Source: Ovis canadensis
Taxonomy: Eukaryota > Chordata > Mammalia > Artiodactyla > Bovidae
Length of the DNA: 64,000 bases
Direction: 5' to 3'
Assembly: GCF_042477335.2 (NCBI RefSeq)
Contig: NC_091262.1
Location: 14,280,001-14,344,000, forward strand
A program made the translations under genes and the position numbers. Below are positions 49,938-63,050 of this stretch, piece by piece. The notes below the pieces were generated by a model. The model ran no database searches, was not told where the DNA came from, and saw only the letters and a list, made by a program, of their open reading frames with translations. Each line of letters starts with the position of its first letter. Positions within the stretch are counted from its first letter, which is position 1.

Positions 49938-51876
49938 GTTCAGTTCAGTCACTCAGTCATGTCCAACCCTTTGCGACCCCATGGACTGCAGCATTTCTGG
50001 CTTCCCTGTCCAATACCAACTCCTGGAATTTACTCAGACTCAGTGTCCATTGAGTCGGTGATGCCATCCAACCATCTCATCCTCTTTAATCCCCTTCTCC
50101 CACCTTCAGTCTTTGCCAGCATCAGGGTCTTTTCAGATGAGTCAGTTCTTCGCATCAGGAGGCCAAAGTATTGGAGTTTCGGCTTCAGCATCAGTCCTTC
50201 GAATGCGTATTCAGGACTGATTTCCTTTAGGATGGACTGGTTGGGTCTCCTTGGAGTCCAAGGAACTCTCTAAGAGTCTCCTCCAACACCACAGTTCTAA
50301 AGCATCAATTCTTTGGTGCTCAGCTTGCTTTATAGTCCAACTCTCACATCCATACATGACTACTGGAAAAACCATGGCTTTGATTAGAAAGGACTTTTGT
50401 TGGCAAAGTAATGTCTCTGCTTTTCAGTATGCTGTCTTGTTTGGTCATGACTTTTCTTCCAAGGAGCAAGCGTCTTTTAACTTCATGGCTGCAGTCACCA
50501 TCTGCAGTGAATTTGGAGCCCAGAAAAATAAAGTCAGCCAGTTTCCACTGTTTCCCCATCTATCTGCCATGAAGTGATGGGACCAGATGCCATGATCGCA
50601 GTTTCTGAATGTTCAGTTTGAAGCCAGCTTTTTCATTCTTTCACTTTCATCAAGAGGCTCTTTTTGCTTTCTGCCGTAAGGGTCGTGTCACCTGCATAAC
50701 TGAGGTTCTTGATATTTCTTCCAGCAATCTTGATTCCAGCTTGTGCTTCCTCCAGCCCAGCATTTCTCATAATGTACTCTGCATATAAGTTAAATAGGCA
50801 GGGTAACAATATACAGCCTTGACATACTCCTTTTCCTATTTGGAACCAGTCTGTCTCATGTCCAGTTCTAACTGTTGCTTTTTACTTCTGCAGTGGAGCA
50901 CGTTTTTCCATAACTCTCCACCATGACCCGTCCATCTTGGGTGGCCCTACACAGCATGGCTCATGGTTTCATTGAGTTAGACAGGGCTGTGGTCCATGTG
51001 ATTAGTTTTCTTTGATTGTGGTTTTCATTCTGTTTGCCCTCTGATGGAGAAGGATAAGAGGCTTATGGAAGCTTCCTGATGGGAGAGGCTGACTGAGGGG
51101 GAAACTGGGTCTTGTTCTGATGGGCTGGGCCATACCCAGTCCATCTTTAATCTGATTTTCTGTTGATGGGTGGGGCTGTGTTACCTCTCTGTTGTTTGAG
51201 CTGAGGCCAAACTATGGTGGAGATAATGAAGATAACGGCAACCTCCTTCAAAAGTTCCTGTGCGCACACTGCTTTACTCAGTGCCCCAACCCTGTAGCAG
51301 GCCACTGCCGACCCAGGCGTCCACCGGAGACTCCTGGGCGCTCACCAGCAAGTCTGAGTCAGTCTCTTCTGGGGCCACTGCTCGTTTCTCTTGGGTCCTG
51401 GTGCACACAAGGTTTTCTTTGTGCCGTCCAAGAGTCTGTTTTTCCAGTCCTGTGTAAGTTCTGGCGGCTCTGTTGTGGGGTTAATAGTGACCTCCTCCAT
51501 GAGTGCTTATGCTGTACCCAGATCTGCTGAATCCAGAGCCCCTGCCCCAGCGGTAGGCCCCTGTTGATCCATGCCTCCACAGGAGACACTCAAACTCAAA
51601 GGCAGGTCTGGCTTAGACTCTGGCATCCCTGGTGAGCCCAAGGTTTTGTTTGAGCCCTTCAAGCATCTCTGGCAGGTATGGGGTTTGATTCTACATTCAA
51701 TTTCGCCCCTCCAGCCATCTTGTTGGAGCTTCTCCTTGGATGTGGAGTTTCCTTTTTTGGTGGGATCCTTCATTCTCTTGTCAGTGGTTGTCCAGTAGTG
51801 AGTTGTAATTTTGGAGTTCAGAGGAGAAGATGAGCGCCTGACCATCTGCTCTTCCATCTTGGGTCTGCCATTACAG
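49938..51876 (-). mobile_element. BovB LINE with both ends but a deleted middle
   Basis: The minus strand carries the BovB 5' region (51876-50885), including an ORF1-type frame (51857-51507, MEEQMVRRSSSPLNSKITTH ...), joined at about 50884 to the 3' RT and C-terminal region ending at 49938. The endonuclease and early RT are absent. TTGGTGTTTA is duplicated at 49928-49937 and 51877-51886, showing one insertion of a 1.94 kb molecule or a later internal deletion. Not self-mobile. Confidence 0.93.
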
Positions 51877-51886
51877 TTGGTGTTTA

Positions 51887-54800
51887 TGCAGTGAGTTTTT
51901 GGGCATAGGGATATCTAGATTGTCTCCATGTCTTTAGATTGTTAGATTCTCATAGGAAAAGATTAGATTGTATACTTTAACAAAGAAAAATGACCAAAGG
52001 ATTTTATTTTTATCTTCAGGAAGAAAGGAAGACATTAAAAGGGAATTGGCATTTAAGTCATAACTATTTTCATAGCTAACATAAAGTAATGGTTATTTTG
52101 CTATACTATATAAACATACTGGTTGAGAGTTTATATCCATATACAAACATACTGTAAATGTATATACATACATATGTAAAATTAGTTTTAGGGATATAGA
52201 TAGGATAATTTCTCTTTAAACATCTATTCATTGCTTTTTTTCTTTTTAGGGAAAAAATGGAAATAGAATTTCAGTTATAAGCTTAAATGTGTAGAAACCT
52301 GCTTCATTTATATCTAAACATATGTTAATATTTCCATATATACTTCTGTGAGAACAGAATTTCTGTGATTTTGAGGTTTTTTTCTGAGAGCTTTTGAAAG
52401 TTTTCTGGTGGGTAGTTAAATTTGTATATTATAATCAGTAACTAATGTCAGGAGTATTCTCAATTGCCTATAATGTAAATAATGAAAATTTGTTAGAGGG
52501 ATCATTTGTCTATCTTATTTTTTGTAGCAGTTTGGCAATGACAATCAAAATTTGAATATGTAAAACTTTTGAAATGATAAAACTTGCTGATGGGATTTTA
52601 CCTGTTACTGTTCTCAAATTCATAAAGAAGAAAATATGTTAGAGATTGTAACATAATTTGAATGTCTGAAATATGCATCATTAAAAGAAGAATTGTAATG
52701 ATAGCTTATTTGTATGACTGTCATTGAAACACTGAAAAAGTATTCTGATATTGAATGTTTTAAGTTGATTCTTTCAAATGTCATTTTTGAACAGATAACA
52801 ACTAAATGTGTATGCTGAGATACGTCCATATGCCTCTGTTTTTTCTATTTGAAATATTAATGGTTACTATTCCTAAGGAGGGGGTTTTTTTCCGACATAA
52901 TAGAATTAAACAATGCTTATTCAGTAGTGTTAACTATATTGGTGATATTTTAGCATTCTTTTTGAAACTTTTGCACATGTGTAAGTTCAGTACTAAAACA
53001 TATGTTGCTATATGACAATGTAAAAGTGCAGATGTGAATTATGGAATAGAAAGTTGTCTGGAAAATCATAGCGAAAATTTAACATTACTATATAAACATA
53101 CCAGGAAAAAAGGGACAGCTGCTATTTACTGCCTTTAAAATTTTAAATGTATTTCGAAAGCAACATCAAACAACCGAAGGAACTTAAAAGATACAGCCAA
53201 TTTGTACTTGTCTTCATTGTTACCTGTTGACATTTTTGGAGTGTTGGGCTGTTGTATCCAGCTTTGTATTCCCAGTGACTGTTACGCATAGTTTTTGAGT
53301 GATCATGAAGAGCGTGTGACCTAGATACTAGTGCGGCAGAGAGTTTTAAACAGTGCATTAAAGGATATTTGATTACCCTCGGAAAGAAGGGAGAAGATGG
53401 GATTTCAGGTAGGTGCTATACAATTATATTTGGGTTGACAAACACATGAATGATAACAGTAGTCATTGAAAGTTTCTATAAAGCGTGATTTTATAAGACA
53501 GTGCCAGATTTGTGGCTAATTGTTGAGGAAAAGTCTCTTGGAATAGCTTGGGAATTACTCTTAATTAATGGGCCTAATTGGAGAATGGGTTATTTTCTTT
53601 TACAGTAGTTTGAGTCTGTTGAATGGATTGCTCATAGGTTTTTATGGCTTTTTAGATTATTCAGAATTGGCATGAAAAATTTCAGTAGTCTCAACATTCA
53701 TGTTGAAAGTACTCTGAGAAGGTGTAAGTAAAAAAAAAATTCTGTTTGGGCTAGTCTTATCTGCTAGTTTTTTAATTTGCATTCACTATTCCTGTCACTT
53801 CTAAAGGTATAATAATCAGTGTCTCCTGGAATTTTATTTGTATCTGACCTTGGCTTTATTGTATACTTGCTTTTCAGGTAAATGAAAGGTGAAAGAAAAA
53901 CATAACATGCAGATAATCTGAGGATATCTGAGATCATCAGGAACATTCTTCCAGTGGAGTTCCTTGATTTATAAATCTCAACTGTAAACCACAAGTAAGA
54001 CAGTTCTGGATCAAGAAACGCTGTATTAGGACAAGATTTTGGCTAGGCTCAAGAAAACACTGGTGCAGACTTTGTTCTTGTACAGCTTGGAATTAGCAGA
54101 TATTCCTAAGAATCAGTAAGTAAGCCAGTTACTTAAAAATATAATTGTATAAAAGATGGAGTCCATGAATACTGTAGGAGATGGCCTGCCTTTAATTAAT
54201 TTAACACCAAACACGATAACTAACATTGCAAAACAAATGATAATCAATATTTTACTAATTATAAATTAGGGAATAGACCAGCTATTTTTGCATGTGTAGT
54301 TTGGTGGTAGAATAATGGTAGAGGTTCATGGCAGCCTAAGAAAGGTGCTAATATAGAATAATAGTAGTAGTAAAGTCATGTTGAAGTTGGAGAGTTAAAT
54401 CAGCTACAGGATTAATTAATGAAGAACCGTTTCTAAGTGTTAGTTCAACATTAGCCTCCACTTAACCTGCTGCTTCAGTGTTTGGTCAGAATGCTATGTG
54501 CTTTACCTTATTATTTCCTTGTTTTTCCCTGTAGGGAGGTGGTAGTACAGGAAAAGATACTTTGCCATTTTTGTTTTAATCTCAATAATTGTCACCAGAC
54601 CAGTTACATTATTGCTCATTCCAGGTTTTCTTCACTCCCATCACTGGGCTCAGGAAAACCCCTTGGTGATAGTGATTGTAAGGGCAATATGAGTGCTCAT
54701 TTGATTGAGGGCAGGGAACTTTGGTTAGACAGGCACTGATTCTACTTTTCTTAAGTTTGATGGAATTTTGGTGGCAGCTAGTGTTTATTGTTCCAATAAC

Positions 54801-55154
54801 ATATAGGTAACTATCCTAAACGTGGTTAATATATAATACATTATTGTGCTATTTCTACAGATTCTGTGGGTGAAGATTTCTGAGAGTGCCAGAATGTATG
54901 TGGAATCAACTGGGAAGACCCAGTTCAATGATTGAGAGTAATTCAAACCACTAGAGTCTTCTGGATACTTTTTCACTCACATCTGGCATTGGTTTTAGAT
55001 GACTTGGAAGGTTGGGCTTAGCTAAAAGGCTTTTTAACCATCACACAGTCAGGTTCTCACTTGAATCATAAAAATAAGTGTTTGAAGTGGCATGGCCTTT
55101 TTTGATTTAGTTTCAGAGGTCATGTAACATCATTTCTGCCATATTCTGTTGGCT
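51887..55154 (+). other. Repeat-poor AT-rich downstream interval
   Basis: More than 3 kb with no repeat family or gene I can name. Short frames are unsupported. CTGAGGATATCTGAG near 53917 resembles snoRNA D-box text but lacks a C box. Confidence 0.45.
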
Positions 55155-55166
55155 AACCTTGTCATG

Positions 55167-55441
55167 GAGAAGGCAATGGCAACCCACTCCAGTACTCTTG
55201 CCTGGAAAATCCCATGGACAGAGGAGCCTGGAAGGCCGCAGTCCATGGGTTTGCTAAGAGTTGGACACGACTGAGCGACTTCACTTTCACTTTTCACTTT
55301 CATGCATTGGAGAAGGAAATGGCAACCTACTCCAGTGTTTTTGCCTGGAGAATCCCAGGGACGGGGTAGCCTGGTGAGCTGCCGTCTGGGGTTGCACAAC
55401 GTCGGACACGACTGAAGTGACTTAGCAGCAGCAGCAGCAGC
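55167..55441 (+). mobile_element. Bov-A2 SINE with target-site duplication
   Basis: Sense dimeric Bov-A2 ending in a GCAGCAGCAGCAGCAGC tail. Flanks AACCTTGTCATG (55155-55166) and AACCTTATCATG (55442-55453) differ by one base. Confidence 0.95.
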
Positions 55442-55453
55442 AACCTTATCATG

Positions 55454-56140
55454 TGGCCAGCCAGAATCTCAGCGTGGTGGGATAGTGCCAGGGTGACTGC
55501 AGGCACAGATAGCTTGCAAGACCAGATTGAAGACAGTACAATAGATTAAGAGCTACACATGTGGAGCTTTAGTAGTTTTTTGTATTGTTTTTGAAGGGGT
55601 CCTTGATTTTCAGAATTCTACTTTTCTCACACTCAGAATCTCTTTTTAGATAATTTTTGGCAAATATCTTACTCATTGCCTGACGTAAAGTCATACTGAA
55701 TTGTTTTGTGATTTGGGGAGTTAATTAGGCAAAAGATAGAAAATTAGAAAAAAAATGATTTTTGGATTAAGTCACTTGGGAAATGAAAAATAGAAAAGAT
55801 TCAGGTCCAGAGTGTAGATACTGAAATGTAGAATCTTAGAACTCCTGAAGCTGTGGAACTATAGGAAGAATGAGAGGGGACAGCTGTTGATGAAGTCAGT
55901 AATGTAACAGATGCTGAATTCCTGCCCTTGACACTGTAGGAGCTTTTCCTTCATTTCCCATTCTGCCTTGCTGTAGGATTACTTCATGGGATGTGCTGGC
56001 AAGAAATGAATACTGACAAATTCCTTAAACGTTCTTTCTCAGAGAGCCTTATTGCCTACCTGCTGTCCATGGGATAACCTTGAAAGTAAAGGTTTTATTC
56101 AGAAAATGTTTCCTTTTTCCTCAGGGATAAATCATAACTT
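55454..56140 (+). other. Downstream interval, nothing recognised
   Basis: Unique sequence between two SINEs. No gene or RNA seen. Confidence 0.4.
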
Positions 56141-56152
56141 AAGAGAAGATTA

Positions 56153-56435
56153 CAGGCTTCCCTCATAGCTCAGTTGGTAAAGAAGATCCACTGGAGAAGG
56201 GATAGGTTATCCCCTTCAATATTCTTGGCTTTCCCTTGTGGCTCAGCTGGTAAAAAATCCGCCTGCATTGCAGGAGACCTGGGTTCGATACCTGGGTTGG
56301 GAAGATCCTCTGGAGAGAGAGAGGCTACCCACTCCAGTATTCTAGCCTGGAGAATTCCATGGACTGTATAGTCCATGGGGTCACAGAGTCGGACATGACA
56401 GAGCCATTGTCCTTTCATTTTCTTTCAGTTTTTCA
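56153..56435 (+). mobile_element. Bov-tA SINE with partially doubled head and target-site duplication
   Basis: Sense. A partial head (56154-56227) precedes a complete Bov-tA (TTTCCCTTGTGGCTCAGCTG ... CACAGAGTCGGACATGACAG). AAGAGAAGATTA flanks it at 56141-56152 and 56436-56447, so both heads came in together. Confidence 0.92.
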
Positions 56436-56447
56436 AAGAGAAGATTA

Positions 56448-59434
56448 ATGGTTTTTTGAAAGGTACCTGCTCAGCAATTCTGATGGGGCCTATAATGCAT
56501 TAGGAACTAAATGGTTTCCTAAGTTCCTTTGTAGACTATATCTTTAATATAGTTACTATTTTTCTTATCAGATGGACTAAGTTTCTTGGTTATTTTCATT
56601 GCAATATTTAGGTATTGGTATGTTTCTTATACAGAAAGCCATGTAGATTACATGATATCATGAGTGAGTGATCTGGTGGAGATGAAAGAGTAATAAAGAG
56701 ACATAGACAATGTGAGGAGAAAGTTCAAAGGATCAGTTCATAAGATACAAGAAGCAAGATATAAGAATACCAATACCTGGTTTTCTCATTGTTAAAAGAA
56801 TTCCAAAGCAAATTTTGATTCACTTGTTTTTTCATGTTAGAATAGCTATTTATTGCATTTTATTTTATGTAATGAAATGAAGTATGCTACTAACCTTTAC
56901 CCATTTTTTCCCCAGTGTGTCCTCTCAAGTGATGACTACATAGGAAAACTGATACCATTGATTCTGCCACCATCTTCCATAAAACCAAAAAATAGTCTTC
57001 ATAATGTATGGCAACTCCTCATTATTGTATTGCAACAGACACTCCCTGTAGATCAGAAAAACAGGCTGAGAAGGCTCAAATTTAAAGGGTGATATTGGAG
57101 AGAATTGTAACCAGGCATGTGGACTGTTTTCATTGTTGCTATTGGACTGAATCTCAGGAGCTTGAATGATGGAGACAGTGTTATGCCCAGGACCTTGTAA
57201 TGTCAAAGCTTCGTTTCATTGCACCCAAAAGTATTATTGCATATATTTAAAATTTTCATTTATCACAGGGAAATTTAAAATTGATTCATAAAAAATCACA
57301 ATTTTCAAGATTTCAAAGGATATGGAAAATTTTAAATGTAACATTTTACTTCTTAAATGCTGTTTTTCCTCCTCTGATTCTGCCACCTCTGTCTATGTTA
57401 TCTACTTATTGATGAAATTTTGGGCATATCTTATGGGTTTATTGATCAGTTAACACTCATGGCATTTTGGGGGATCTGTATATACTAGCCACAGGTTTTT
57501 CTATGCAGTAAGCATTGTTTATATATGAATTGTAAATTTATCCAACTAATTTGTTGAAATAATTCCAATGAAAATATGAAGACTAAGGATACCCAAAATT
57601 TACAGTTTCAAGTCCAAACTAAAATAGATTTTCCTCTATTATATAGACAGGATTTCATCAATCTTATCTACAAGTGTTTATATAGATATAGTTCCTAAAA
57701 CTGTATAAATGTTACATTTTTATTCTTTGGCAATATGATGTTACAAAGAAATTGCCTTTTCTTCAGCCTGTCATTTTCATAGATGCTTAGTCCTTACCAG
57801 TCTCTTGCATTATTTCATTTTTCTCTTTTTTTTATTCTTTTCATTTTCCTTGGTATATCAATGTCTTAGTGTAGTACAAATGAAATACCATATTTTATTG
57901 CTGTCAATTTACTGTGTTTTGTATTTTGGTTGTATATTAAAATATAATCATACTATGTTTTATGCCTTGTGAGTTCTGTGTTTTTCTTTAAAACATGTTT
58001 GTATTAGTATCATTTCCTCATCTGTTTTTTTTTTATCACATGTTTTGCCATTTCTCTTTCATTTATCCTTACTGTGGTTTTAAAGCATTACATATTCAAA
58101 TTGTTTACCTTGACTTAGGTAGTTACCACTCATCTTCACTTCTACCATAATCATAGAAATTCTGACATATAATTGATTGAATTTCTATTTATTTGTCTGC
58201 CTTACTTTCTATTGTTACTTTAAAATTACTGATGAATCTTTTCTATTCCATTGAGCTCTCTCATTTCTCTTCTTTTTCAGAATATTCCCTGACTAAACTT
58301 GCATTTTTTCTCTCAATTGATGCTTAACATTACTTTGCAAGTTGGAAAAAATAATGCAGTTTTTATTTCATTTGCAACAATTTAATAGATTAATTAGGAG
58401 AGACTAGATCTCTTTGAGTCTTCCTGTCGAACAACAAGGTATGTCTTTATATTTTTCTAAAATCAAATTGTTATGTTGGAATACTGCTAGTTTAGCTTTT
58501 CTTTTTAAAATTCATTCCTAAGCATTTCATAGTTTTGTTACTGTAGTGATAGGGATTGCAAAACTAGTTTTTTTCATATTAATATATGTAAATCAGCTTT
58601 AATATTTTTTAAATACAATTTCATTGAAACTCAAATTATGATTTTCTTTAATTTTTAAATACTTACGGGTCATCTTATGAACTTTTTCACCTTTTAAGAA
58701 TTTCTCATCAAATTTGGTGACATTTAATAAAATGTCTTTGTTTTCAAGTTGATATTTGCCATTTTAATTATTAAGATGAACTGAATTTTTCTAAAACTGA
58801 AAATTTTTGTATCCAATGAATATGTGAACTACAATTTGTTTATTTTTATATTATCTCTCCCCTATTACAGCTATCATTATTTTATTGACACTTTCTGAGA
58901 AGATAGTCCTAAACACAGAACTTTATTTTGTGTTTGCTTTACTAGCTCTGTCAAAACTGTTCTGAGTGTTTTTTCATGTAGACTGGAAACAGGAAATACT
59001 AGCCTTATTTAGTTTCTAATTCTATATTGATATATGACTTAATATCTCCACGAATGTTGCTTTGGTACTACATAGGCTTTTGTTGTTGTTCATTTGTGTT
59101 TTTAATATTTTCCAACTACTTCTCTAAACATCTTTTATTGCAGTATACAGTTATAAAAAACAGTAAATGTCTATTGATGTGCAATTATCAACTGATAATT
59201 TTATACATCTAAAGTGGTATCCAGTGTTGCATGTAGTTGTCAAAATCTGCTTAATCTCTCATTTGGGATGGCTGTTTAGTTTGATTTTCTTGATTTTTAA
59301 CACTTGGAGAAACTACAAAATACCTGAACCACGTGCATCTGGGTTTGTGTGCTCTTTTTTCTTTCCTTTGAGTTTGAAATATACACTTGGCAAAAATACT
59401 ATGGAAGTGATGTAGTTCTCAGTTCATCCCTGCT
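56448..59434 (+). other. AT-rich downstream interval, possibly old L1 in part
   Basis: Three kilobases without a gene. Parts (about 58200-58800; ATTCATTCCTAAGCATTTCA) resemble a heavily decayed antisense L1. Otherwise nothing recognised. Confidence 0.4.
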
Positions 59435-59566
59435 TGCTGCTGCTAGCTGCTAAGTTGCTTCAGTCGTGTCCAACTCTGTGCGACCCCACGGCCTCCCACC
59501 AGGCTCCCCTGTCCCTGGGATTCTCCAGGCAAGAACACTGGAATGGGTTGCCATTTCCTTCTCCAA
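59435..59566 (-). mobile_element. Bov-A2 SINE, half element
   Basis: Antisense monomer: GCTGCTAAGTTGCTTCAGTC ... GGGTTGCCATTTCCTTCTCC. Confidence 0.93.
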
Positions 59567-59599
59567 GGAAATCACTAGGGATCATATAATGTTGACAGT

Positions 59600-59770
59600 G
59601 GGCTTCCCTAGTGGCTCAGTGGTAGAGAATCTGCCTGCCAGTTAGGAGACTGGGGTTCTGAAAGACCCCTTGGAGGAGGGCATGGCACCCCACTCCAGTA
59701 TTCTTGCTGAAGAAATCCAATGGACAGGTGCTTGGTGGGCTACAGTCCATGGAGTCACGACAGAGTCAGA
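59600..59770 (+). mobile_element. Bov-tA SINE
   Basis: Sense, with tRNA-derived head: GGCTTCCCTAGTGGCTCAGT ... GTCACGACAGAGTCAG. Confidence 0.93.
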
Positions 59771-59969
59771 TGTTCTAACTAAAAACAAATGTTGATAGTG
59801 CCTTATGACTAGTGATGTAGCTTTGCTTACTTACTGTTATAATTAATAAGTATCTTTTGTCAAAGATAATGCCGGTACTCTTATACTTTGATATGCTAAT
59901 TTTAGTGTGTATTAAAGTTTCTTGTCAAATTATAATTTTAAGAAAATCTGTCAAATCTACATTTTAATT

Positions 59970-60615
59970 TTATTTTTTAAATTTATTTATTTTAATTGGA
60001 GGCTAACTGCTTTACAGTATAGTAGTGGTTCTTAACATACATTGACATGAATCAGCCATGGGTGTACATGTGTCCCTATCCTGAGCCCCCTTTCCCTCCT
60101 CCCTCCCCATCCCATCCCCCTGGGTCATCCCATTGCACCAGCCCTGAGCACCCTGTCTCATGCATCAACCCTAGACCAGCGATCCACTTCACGTATGATA
60201 ATATACACATTTCAGTGCTACCCTCTCAAATCATCTCACCCTCGCCTTCTCCCACAGAATGAAAAAAGACTGTTCTTTACATCTGTGTCTGTTCTGCTGT
60301 CTCACATATAGGGTCATTGTTAGCATCTTTCTAAATTCCATATATATGTGTTAGTATACTGTATTGGTGTTTTTCTTTCTGACTTACTTCATTCTGTATA
60401 ATAGGCTCCAGTTTCATCCACCTCATTAGAACTGATTCAAATGTGTTCTTTTTAATAGCTGAGTAATATTTTATTGTGTTTACATACCACAACAGTCTTA
60501 TCCATCCGTCTGCTCTTGGACATCTAGGTTGCTTTCATGTCTTGGCTGTTGTAAACAGTGCTGTGATGAACATTGGGGTACATGTGTCGTTCAACTCTGG
60601 TTTCCTCTGTGTGAA
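59970..60615 (-). mobile_element. Ruminant L1 3' end
   Basis: Antisense L1 3' UTR: TTTTAATTGGAGGCTAACTG, TTGACATGAATCAGCCATGG, CTGACTTACTTCATTCTGTA. 5'-truncated; no ORF. Confidence 0.9.
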
Positions 60616-61519
60616 GAAACATTTTATTATGTGAAGTTGTCTGATTGGGAGTTGTCCATTCTCCCCATTCAGTTTTTCAGTTATTCATTTCAGTGTAGAC
60701 TCATGGATATTTTCTTTACCCTATAGATAAAGATGGATCTCTACTACACTACCTTTTTTTTTTTTCCCGAATTATCCCACATTTGGCCTCTGTCTTTTCA
60801 ACATGTCCCTATCCTTTCTCTAGTAACAGTATCCAGGTTCATTTTGTTCTTATCTTAACCCCCGTATGAAACCTACCATTTCTCCTAGGATCCCTGGTTC
60901 CTTAAGGGAAGTAAGATTCGAGAGCAAGATATGTATCAACTTCATTTTTCTTTTTATGGCTTTCTGTGGGTAAACCACATATTTTCTGTTGATGAACTTG
61001 GATGTTTCCGCTCTTTTGCTTTGAATAATAGGGCTAGTGGCTATCCACATTGAACAATGATTCTATGAACACTGGTATAGAAATGTCTGAGTCTCTGTTT
61101 TCATATCTTTTGGGTAGATACTTAGAACTAAAATTGCATGGTAATTCTCTGGGTAGCTTTTTGAGAACTATCCAGTTTTTGTTATAAAATGTTTCAAAGA
61201 CAGAAGAGAGCATAATAAACTTTCACATATTTTGCAACTAGAACTAATAGTTGTCAGAATATTGCCAAATTTTCAAAATTAGAAATACAGTGATACTTTG
61301 GCCCTATGTATGTGTACAGAACACATTTTTAAATAACTACAATTTCATATCCCTAGTATTAACTAGAATCCTTTAATATATTTTAAAATAAATCCCCATG
61401 TAAATTTATTAGTTGTTCCAAAGATAACTGTGATAGTTGGAAGAAATCTGAATCCAAACTGGAAATACATTTTTATCTAGGCTACTTTTAGCTTAGTTTG
61501 GCAAATTATTAATTTATTT
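60616..61519 (-). other. Mostly unclassified, with old L1 traces
   Basis: 61050-61190 reads like a decayed antisense L1 (GAACACTGGTATAGAAATGT, TTTGGGTAGATACTTAGAAC). The rest is unassigned. Confidence 0.4.
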
Positions 61520-63050
61520 CAGTTCAGTTCAGTTGCTCACTCGTGTCTGACTCTTTGCGACCCCATGAATCGCAGCATGCCAGGCCTCCCTATCCATCAC
61601 CAACTCCTGGAGTTCACTCAAACTCATGTCCATCGAGTCAGTGATGCCATCCAGCCATCTCATCCTCCATTGTCCCCTTCTCCTGCTGCCAAACCCTCCG
61701 AGCATCAGAGTCTTTTACAATGAGTCAACTCTTCACATGAGGTGGCCAAAGTGTTGGAGTTTCAGCTTTAGCATCAGTCCTTCCAAAGAACACCCAGGAC
61801 AGATGTCCTTTAGAATATACTGGTTGGATCTCCTTGCAGTCCAAGGGACTCTCAAGAGTCTTCTCTAACACCACAGTTCAAAAGCATCAATTCTTCGGTG
61901 CTCAGCCTTCTTCACAGTCCAACTCTCACATCCATACATGATCACTGGAAAAACCATAGCCTTGACTAGACGGACCTTTGTTGGCAAAGTAACATCTCTG
62001 CTTCTTAATATGCCATCTAGGTTGGTCATAACTTTCCTTCCAAGGAATAAGCGTCTTAATTTCCTGGCTGCAATCACCACCTGCAGTGATTTTGGAACCC
62101 AGAAAAATAAAGTCTGACACTGTTTCCAGTGTTTCCCTGTCTATTTCCCATGAAGTGATGGGACCAGATGCCATGATCTTTATTTTCTGAATGTTGAGCT
62201 TTAAGCCAACTTTTTCACTCTCCTCTTCCACTTTCATCAAGAGGCTTTTTAGTTCCTCTTCACTTTCTGCCTTAAGGGTGGTGTCATCTGCATATCTGAG
62301 GTTCTTGATATTTCTCCCAGCAGTCTTGATTCCAGCTTGTGCTTCCTCCAGCCCAGCGTTTCTCATGATATACTCTGCATATAAGTTAAATAAGCAGGGT
62401 GACAATATACAGCCTTGATGTACTCATTTTCCTGTTTGTAACCTGTTTGTTGTTCATGTCCAGTTCTAACTGTTGCTTCCTGACCTGCATGTAGGTTTCT
62501 CAAGAGGCAGGTCAGGTGGTCTGGTATTCCCATCTCTTTCAGAATTTTCCACAGTTTATTGTGATCCACACAGTCAAAGGCTTTGGCATAGTCAATAAAG
62601 CAGAAATAGATGTTTTTTTGGAACTCTCTTGCTTTTTCCATGAGCCAGCGGATGTTGGCAATTTGTTCTCTGGTTCCTCTGCCTTTTCTAAAACCAGCTT
62701 GAACATCTAGAAGTTGATGGTTCACGTATTGCTGAGGCCTGGCTTGGAGAATTTTAAGCATTACTTTACTAGTGTGTTAAGTGAGTGCAATTTTGCAGTA
62801 GTTTGAGCATTCTTTGGCATTGCCTTTCTTTGGGATTGGAATGAAAACTGACCTTTTCCAGTCCTGTGGCCACTGCTGAGTTTTTCAAATTGTTGGGCAT
62901 ATTGAGTGCAGCACTTTCACATCGTCATCTTTCAGGATTTGAAATAGCTCAACTGGAATTCCATCACCTCCACTAGCTTTGTTCATAGTGATGCTTTCTA
63001 AGGCCCACTTGACTTCACATTCCAGAATGTCTGGCTCTAGGTGAGTGATC
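61520..63050 (-). mobile_element. BovB LINE, 5'-truncated, longest uninterrupted copy here
   Basis: Antisense BovB of about 1.5 kb. The minus strand encodes RT segments: KAREFQKNIYFCFIDYAKAF, DCVDHNKLWKILKEMGIPDH, and LRYADDTTLKAESEEELKSL with the YADD catalytic motif, then SDFIFLGSKITAGGDCSQEI. The frames are broken into at least three pieces, so it is inactive. Its 5' end stops near 63050. Confidence 0.95.

Noticed and set aside
51192-51857. Overlapping open frames on both strands near 51.2-51.9 kb
   Set aside because: They lie in the 5' region of the BovB at 49938-51876; the minus-strand one is its ORF1-type frame. Not host genes.
52698-52760. ATGATAG followed by CTGA words
   Set aside because: The flanking sequences do not pair, and the C-like box is poor.
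53890-53970. SNORD109-like text (CTGAGGATATCTGAG followed by CATTCTTCCAG)
   Set aside because: It resembles part of SNORD109 as I remember it, but there is no C box at the right distance and no terminal stem.
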